A DNA stretch of 64,000 nucleotides, taken from positions 108,531,885 to 108,595,884 of the forward strand of contig NC_063163.1 of NCBI RefSeq assembly GCF_023159225.1, in the 5' to 3' direction. The translations under genes were made by a program, and so were the position numbers. Of this stretch, positions 59,831-64,000 are shown piece after piece (positions within the stretch are counted from its first letter, which is position 1; the number at the start of each line of letters is the position of its first letter). Below the pieces are notes generated by a model that was given only the letters and a program-made list of their open reading frames with translations, did not search any database and was not told the origin of the DNA. This stretch comes from Perognathus longimembris pacificus (Eukaryota; Chordata; Mammalia; Rodentia; Heteromyidae).

Positions 59831-60980
59831 GACTCCCTCTGTTGTTTCTCTGCATTTCTTTCCCTGGGTTAAAAAAATCCCATAGTTTTTAGTACCTATG
59901 GAAATGACCTCCACATCTTTTCTTAATATGCTGACCTTTTCCTCTAGGACTTTACTTAGCCTTATTTCTGTTTTTCCTTCTGTAAATGGTACTAGGGTGT
60001 AGTTTCAAACTGAATCTATAATTGGTACCAATATCTCCAGTCTTTCTCAGGTCTTTCTGGTTTACAATAACACACCAGTTGCCCATTCAGGTTGATGTCT
60101 TGGGAATTTTTTATTATCTATTGCTATCACATTTGTGAGAAGCCCTGCTGACTCTTCCCTTGCAATGTCTCTTGTATATGAGTCTCAGAGCAACTCATGG
60201 TGTTACTAATAATTAATGAATTAATATTTTATTTCCTTTTTAAAGAATATCATTCATTGACTATTGTAATAATCATTGCCACTCACCCTACTTTTGTCTC
60301 TAACGCTAGTCATTCACATTTTTGCCTTCTGTATTAATCTTTCTAAGTCAGCACTACAGTTATTTCCATCCTATTTTTAAAAGAAAGAAACGAAACAAAA
60401 ACAAGCCTTGAATACTTCAGTGGCTTCTATTAAGAAAATAGATCCTTGCTTGACTTTGACATTTGAGAACTCCCATATCTGCATCAATGCAAATCTGTCT
60501 CTGATCTGATTCTATGCTTTTAAAATGGGAATTTACTAGTGTTTATTAACTGCAGAAGTTTCATGGTGTTATTTCCATACATGTTATACATGTTGTTATG
60601 AAAAAGACTTTGGGACTTCTCAGAGAGCCTGTGCAAATCCTCAGAGAGGAAGGAAATCTTAGGTTTTCTTTTCTTTTCTGAACTGAATAACTCTGACGTG
60701 GAGTGATCTTTGATGTCCTCTGAGAACTCAGTGTGGCCTTTACTTATCTCACAGATGGTTTCCTCCCACATTCTTGGCTACATGTATAAGTACTGGCACT
60801 GTATAAGCCTTTACCTATGGGACAAAAAGACTGCGGTATCTAGTATATGTTCTGGGAAACGGTGGCATAGGGCTCCTAAATTCGTTTATTCCTTTATTTT
60901 ACTTATTCTTGAGAACTTACCGTATGTGTCAGGTATTGCTCTAGGTGCTACAGAAATAGAACTGGAGGAAAAAGACAAAA
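59831..60980. other. Intergenic, no feature seen
   Basis: An 83-residue minus-strand frame at 60520-60771 is not recognisable. No repeat seen. Confidence 0.35.
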
Positions 60981-60990
60981 CTGCCACTTT

Positions 60991-61180
60991 TTTTTTTTGC
61001 CAGTCCTGGGGCTTAAACTCAGGGCCTAGGCACCGTCCCTGAGCTTCTTTTGATCAAGACTAGCACTCTACCACTTGAGCCACAGTGCCAATTCTGAATT
61101 TTCCTGTTTATGTGGTACTGAACAATCAAACCCAGGGCTTCATGCATGCTAGGCAAGCACTCTATCACTAGACCAAAACT
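60991..61180 (-). repeat. Dimeric IDL-Geo-type SINE, older variant
   Basis: Minus strand. Near duplication ctgccaYttt at 60981-60990 and 61181-61190. Confidence 0.85.
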
Positions 61181-61190
61181 CTGCCATTTT

Positions 61191-62074
61191 GGAGCATACA
61201 TTCAAATGTATGTGGATCCATGTATTAAGGGAAGATAATACAAACACACAGATGAATGGATAATATATCTAGTGGTGGAAATTAGGAAGTACACACTACC
61301 AGTAGAGGGTAGGTTTCCTTGCTTTGCTGTTTGGAGATGTGCCCATTTTGGTAAAAAGTCAAAATTGACATAGAATATCACTCTTCTAATAAGCCAATGT
61401 TGTAATTATGATCTGGGCTGTAATTGCAGGGTAGATAATTTTGTTTAACTCTACAGTCTAATCTCCAGGGAAAGAATTGGGATGCACAGGTCCCTAGCAC
61501 TTAAAAGATCATAAAAAAAACCCTTGGATCATATAAGCAGATGGATCTTTTGACACCAGCAGATGTTATTTACCACCTGCTAGGCTGGAGAAGATACCGT
61601 GGCAAAACTGTTCCCAGAAATCATGATCTGTAACTCATGGCTTGTAAGAACCTGGGGGATTAAGTGCTATATTCTGGCTTGTTTACTCCAAAATGTATCC
61701 CTTACTCTCACTATGAATAACAGTAACCACAACAAAAACAGACTCTCTTTTCTGTGTTGTGCACTCCTAAAATTCTTCACTGGGATGTGCACTTATCCGT
61801 GATTGAGAATAGAGAAAGAGATTGCAAGGTCCTCTGAAGTCCCCAAGCAGAAGGGTAAGTGTTGGGTTGTTTGTACTTTGCTGCTATTCTTTAAACCTCA
61901 ACTATGGGAGTTAGTGAGCTCTTATTATGTCTCTCATCCTCCTGCTTTGACCACCACCGACCCTGAGGCAGGTCATTAACTGACAAGGCAGAAGTGGAGT
62001 AGAGATGCTGCAGAGGCAAGAACAGCCATTGGCTTCTAGAATCTTCTTTTTATGGGATTCCATATACATATATA
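61191..62074. other. Intergenic flank of fourth OR gene
   Basis: A weak EBF-like site tctccaggga lies at 61462-61471 (one mismatch in the 8 fixed core positions). Such a match is expected every few kb by chance. Confidence 0.35.
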
Positions 62075-62089
62075 TGGAATATATATTTA

Positions 62090-62310
62090 TTTATTTTTAT
62101 TTTTATTTATTTATTTTGGCCAGTCCTGGGCCTTGGACTCTGGGCCTGAGCATTGTCCCTGGCTTCTTTTTGTTCAAGGCTAGCACTCTGCCACTTGTGC
62201 CACAGTGCCACTTCTGGCCGTTTTCTGTATATGTGGTGCTGGGGAATTGAACCCAGGGCCTCATGTATATGAGGCAAGCACTCTTGCCACTAGGCCATAT
62301 CCCCAGCCCC
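62090..62310 (-). repeat. Dimeric IDL-Geo-type SINE
   Basis: Minus strand with a TTTA/TTTTA-rich tail (62086-62117). Exact 15-bp duplication tggaatatatattta at 62075-62089 and 62311-62325. It lies only 0.2 kb before the fourth OR exon, inside its presumed intron. Confidence 0.95.
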
Positions 62311-62469
62311 TGGAATATATATTTAATACTTGTCTTTATATGTTCTATCAAGTTTATAAAATTAATAAAACCATGGCCTAGATAAGGATGGGCTTGAGTT
62401 CATCCTTCTATTCTGAGTCTCATTATTATGATGGTGGGGTTGGGTGAAAAAGGCTGGAATCTCATTTTT

Positions 62470-62496
62470 CTGTTACTATTTCACCCATTCCCACAG
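62470..62496 (+). promoter_or_regulatory. Splice acceptor of fourth OR coding exon
   Basis: CTATTTCACCCATTCCCACAG ends at AG 62495-62496, 17 nt before the ATG. Confidence 0.6.
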
Positions 62497-62513
62497 ACGT
62501 GGCCCAGGGAAGA

Positions 62514-63440
62514 ATGATCTCTGGAAATAATTCTTTGGTGACTGAGTTTGTCCTGCTGGGCTTAACACAACAGCCAGAGCTCCAGCTGCCTCTCTTCCTT
62601 CTCTTCTTGGGAATCTATGTGATCTCTGTGTTGGGGAACCTGGGCTTGATGATTCTGATTATCTTGAATCCTCACCTGCAGACTCCTATGTACTACTTTC
62701 TCTTCAACCTTTCCTTCGTTGATCTCTGCTACTCCACGGTTATAATTCCCCAAATGTTACCGAGTTTTGTAAAACAGAACATCATCTCATACGCAGAATG
62801 CATGGCTCAGCTCTTTTTCTTCTGCTTTTTTGTTATTGATGAATGCTACATTTTGACAGCAATGGCCTATGACCGATATGTGGCCATCTGTAAGCCCCTG
62901 CTTTATAGGGTCATCATGTCCCCTCAGGTCTGCCTTAGGATGATGGTGGGTGTGTATGTAATGGGGTTTGTGGGTGCCATGGCCCACACTGGATCCATGC
63001 TGAGACTCACCTTCTGTGCTGGCAATGTCATCAATCATTACATGTGTGACATACCTCCTCTCCTGAAGCTCTCTTGCACAAGTACCTCCATCAATGAGCT
63101 GATGGTTTTCATTGTGGTGGGTGTCAATGTAATAGTACCTAGTCTGACTGTCTTTGTTTCTTATACCTTGATCCTCTGTAACATCTGCATCCGTTCTACA
63201 GAGGGCAGATCTAAAGCCTTCAGTACCTGCAGTTCTCACATAATTGCTGTTTCTCTTTTCTTCGGAGCAGCGTCATTCATGTATCTTAAGCCTTCTATTG
63301 GATCCCAGGATGAAGATAAGGTAGCGACAGTGTTTTATACCATTGTGGGCCCAATGCTGAATCCTTTCATCTACAGTTTGAGAAACAAAGATGTCCACAC
63401 TGCTGTGAGAAAGACTTTGAAGAAAAGGGTACTCACATAA
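62514..63440 (+). CDS. Olfactory receptor, family 8 subfamily B-like
   Basis: An intact 308-residue odorant GPCR. N-glycosylation site NNS is at 5-7, GN at 41-42, PMYYFL at 58-63, [10 protein letters not shown] at 117-126, loop-2 cysteines 168, 178 and 188, KAFSTCSSH at 234-242, and [12 protein letters not shown] at 283-294. NNSLVTEF and PMYYFL recall human OR8B2/OR8B3, which follow OR8B4 in the human order, but the match is looser than for the other three, so no symbol is given. Translation could be extended in frame only through a GTG at 62499, so ATG 62514 is the start. Oddities are one residue fewer in loop 3 ([13 protein letters not shown]), IPQML for the usual TPKML, and DEDKVATVF for the usual DQGKVSSVF. 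Probably functional. Confidence 0.93.
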   Translation: MISGNNSLVTEFVLLGLTQQPELQLPLFLLFLGIYVISVLGNLGLMILIILNPHLQTPMYYFLFNLSFVDLCYSTVIIPQMLPSFVKQNIISYAECMAQLFFFCFFVIDECYILTAMAYDRYVAICKPLLYRVIMSPQVCLRMMVGVYVMGFVGAMAHTGSMLRLTFCAGNVINHYMCDIPPLLKLSCTSTSINELMVFIVVGVNVIVPSLTVFVSYTLILCNICIRSTEGRSKAFSTCSSHIIAVSLFFGAASFMYLKPSIGSQDEDKVATVFYTIVGPMLNPFIYSLRNKDVHTAVRKTLKKRVLT

Positions 63441-63507
63441 GTCAAAGCTGTGATTGCTATAAATTTTAAATCTTAGTTAGGGTATATGATATTTAAAACT
63501 GACGTAA

Positions 63508-63580
63508 GTACTTGGGAAGTAACTCAGTGGTAGTGGCCCAACATGTATGAGGACCTGTGTTTGACTTCTATCACTATAAA
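63508..63580 (+). repeat. ID-like SINE monomer
   Basis: CTTGGGAAGTAACTCAGTGG head and degenerate B box; A-rich end. Confidence 0.5.
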
Positions 63581-63743
63581 ACAATAATGAAAATGTCAAC
63601 AATAAAATCCAAAGAAATAATGGAGAGACTAGTAATTATTATCAAGTATTTTATTTATCAAAATATTTTATTTTTCAAAATAAAATGCAAAATGATTTAA
63701 TATACATAAAATCTCAATCATATCTATAGAAATAATTTCATAA

Positions 63744-63886
63744 TTATTAGGGAAATGGGAAAGGAGTAGGTGGGGGAAAATGAGGGAGGAAGTAATAAGT
63801 TGGATAAAAATGGACTTGCCTTACATATGAAACTGTAACCCCTCTGTACTTCACTTTGACAATAAAGAAAAAAAAGCAAAACTTAA
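63744..63886 (+). mobile_element. LINE-1 3' end
   Basis: G-rich tract, GAAACTGTAACCCCTCTGTA, CTTTGACAATAAA and an A-rich tail. Only the 3' terminus is present. Confidence 0.85.
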
Positions 63887-63895
63887 CTAAAGAAA

Positions 63896-64000
63896 TATAG
63901 GGAATAATTAGCACAGGTTTAGGCAAGTCACAGCAGAGGATCACAGGAGCCCAATAGCTATACCCTTATGAACACATAAGATAATGCTAAGTGAAATGAA
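63896..64000 (+). mobile_element. LINE-1 3' UTR segment, runs off the window
   Basis: ATAGGGAATAATTAGCACAG onward is nearly identical to 44010-44120 of the L1 copy at 43867. The rest of the element lies beyond the window. Confidence 0.88.

Noticed and set aside
62499..62513. In-frame 5' extension of the fourth OR gene beginning at GTG
   Set aside because: GTG is not a normal start in this setting, and ATG at 62514 matches the start spacing of the other three genes.
62787..63239. 150-residue minus-strand frame opposite the fourth OR
   Set aside because: Antisense shadow of a conserved OR coding sequence with no family signature of its own.
1..64000. tRNA genes
   Set aside because: The A-box and B-box motifs seen all belong to tRNA-derived SINEs with A tails; no clean cloverleaf was found.
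1..64000. CRISPR array, operon, prophage or other prokaryotic system
   Set aside because: SINE, L1 and OR content shows a mammalian chromosome; the direct repeats are microsatellites or target-site duplications.

Overview
This window is nuclear DNA from a placental mammal, almost certainly a rodent. It is AT-rich, has no operon-like gene packing, and is crowded with SINEs, LINE-1 pieces and microsatellites. The commonest SINE is a dimer: a tRNA-Ala/ID-like left monomer joined to a second monomer whose 3' part reads AGCCAGGGACAGTGCTCAGG, followed by an A tail. From memory this matches the IDL-Geo SINE described from Geomyoidea (kangaroo rats, pocket mice, pocket gophers). A geomyoid or heteromyid rodent is therefore my best guess for the source, as an inference.

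The only genes I can support as intact are four single-exon olfactory receptor (OR) coding regions, all on the + strand and 12-16 kb apart. They are an OR8B12-like gene (18848-19780), an OR8B8-like gene (31463-32398), an OR8B4-like gene (46485-47414) and a fourth OR8B-subfamily gene nearest OR8B2/OR8B3 (62514-63440). Each has an N-glycosylation site, GN in TM1, PMYx[12 protein letters not shown], a KAFxTCxSH motif in TM6 and an [12 protein letters not shown] tail. In each, a pyrimidine-rich splice acceptor sits 16-18 nt before the conserved ATG. The order agrees with the human 11q24 OR8 cluster read from the OR8B12 side, so this is part of a conserved tandem class II OR array. The genes do not form a pathway. 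OR genes are normally expressed one per sensory neuron, each from its own promoter upstream of a non-coding first exon. The best promoter candidate is a near-palindromic EBF (Olf-1/O/E) site about 0.9 kb upstream of the OR8B4-like exon.

Between the genes lie SINEs of three kinds (dimeric IDL-Geo type, B4-like and B1/ID-like), LINE-1 remnants of several ages, and CA/GT and TTTA microsatellites. Several young insertions still have exact target-site duplications: L1 copies at 4432-5741, 38088-38436 and 59726-59812, and about ten dimeric SINEs. At 13526-15005 a 5'-truncated, disabled retrocopy of DEPDC1B lies inside an older minus-strand L1, bounded by a 16-bp duplication.

Layout: 1-18.2 kb is repeat-rich intergenic DNA with the L1/DEPDC1B nest. 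From 18.2 to 63.5 kb is the OR array with SINE-rich spacers. From 63.5 to 64 kb are L1 3' ends running off the window. I found no evidence for a new multi-gene system. The most interesting items are the OR array, its promoter candidate, the nested retrocopy and a few unexplained repeats.
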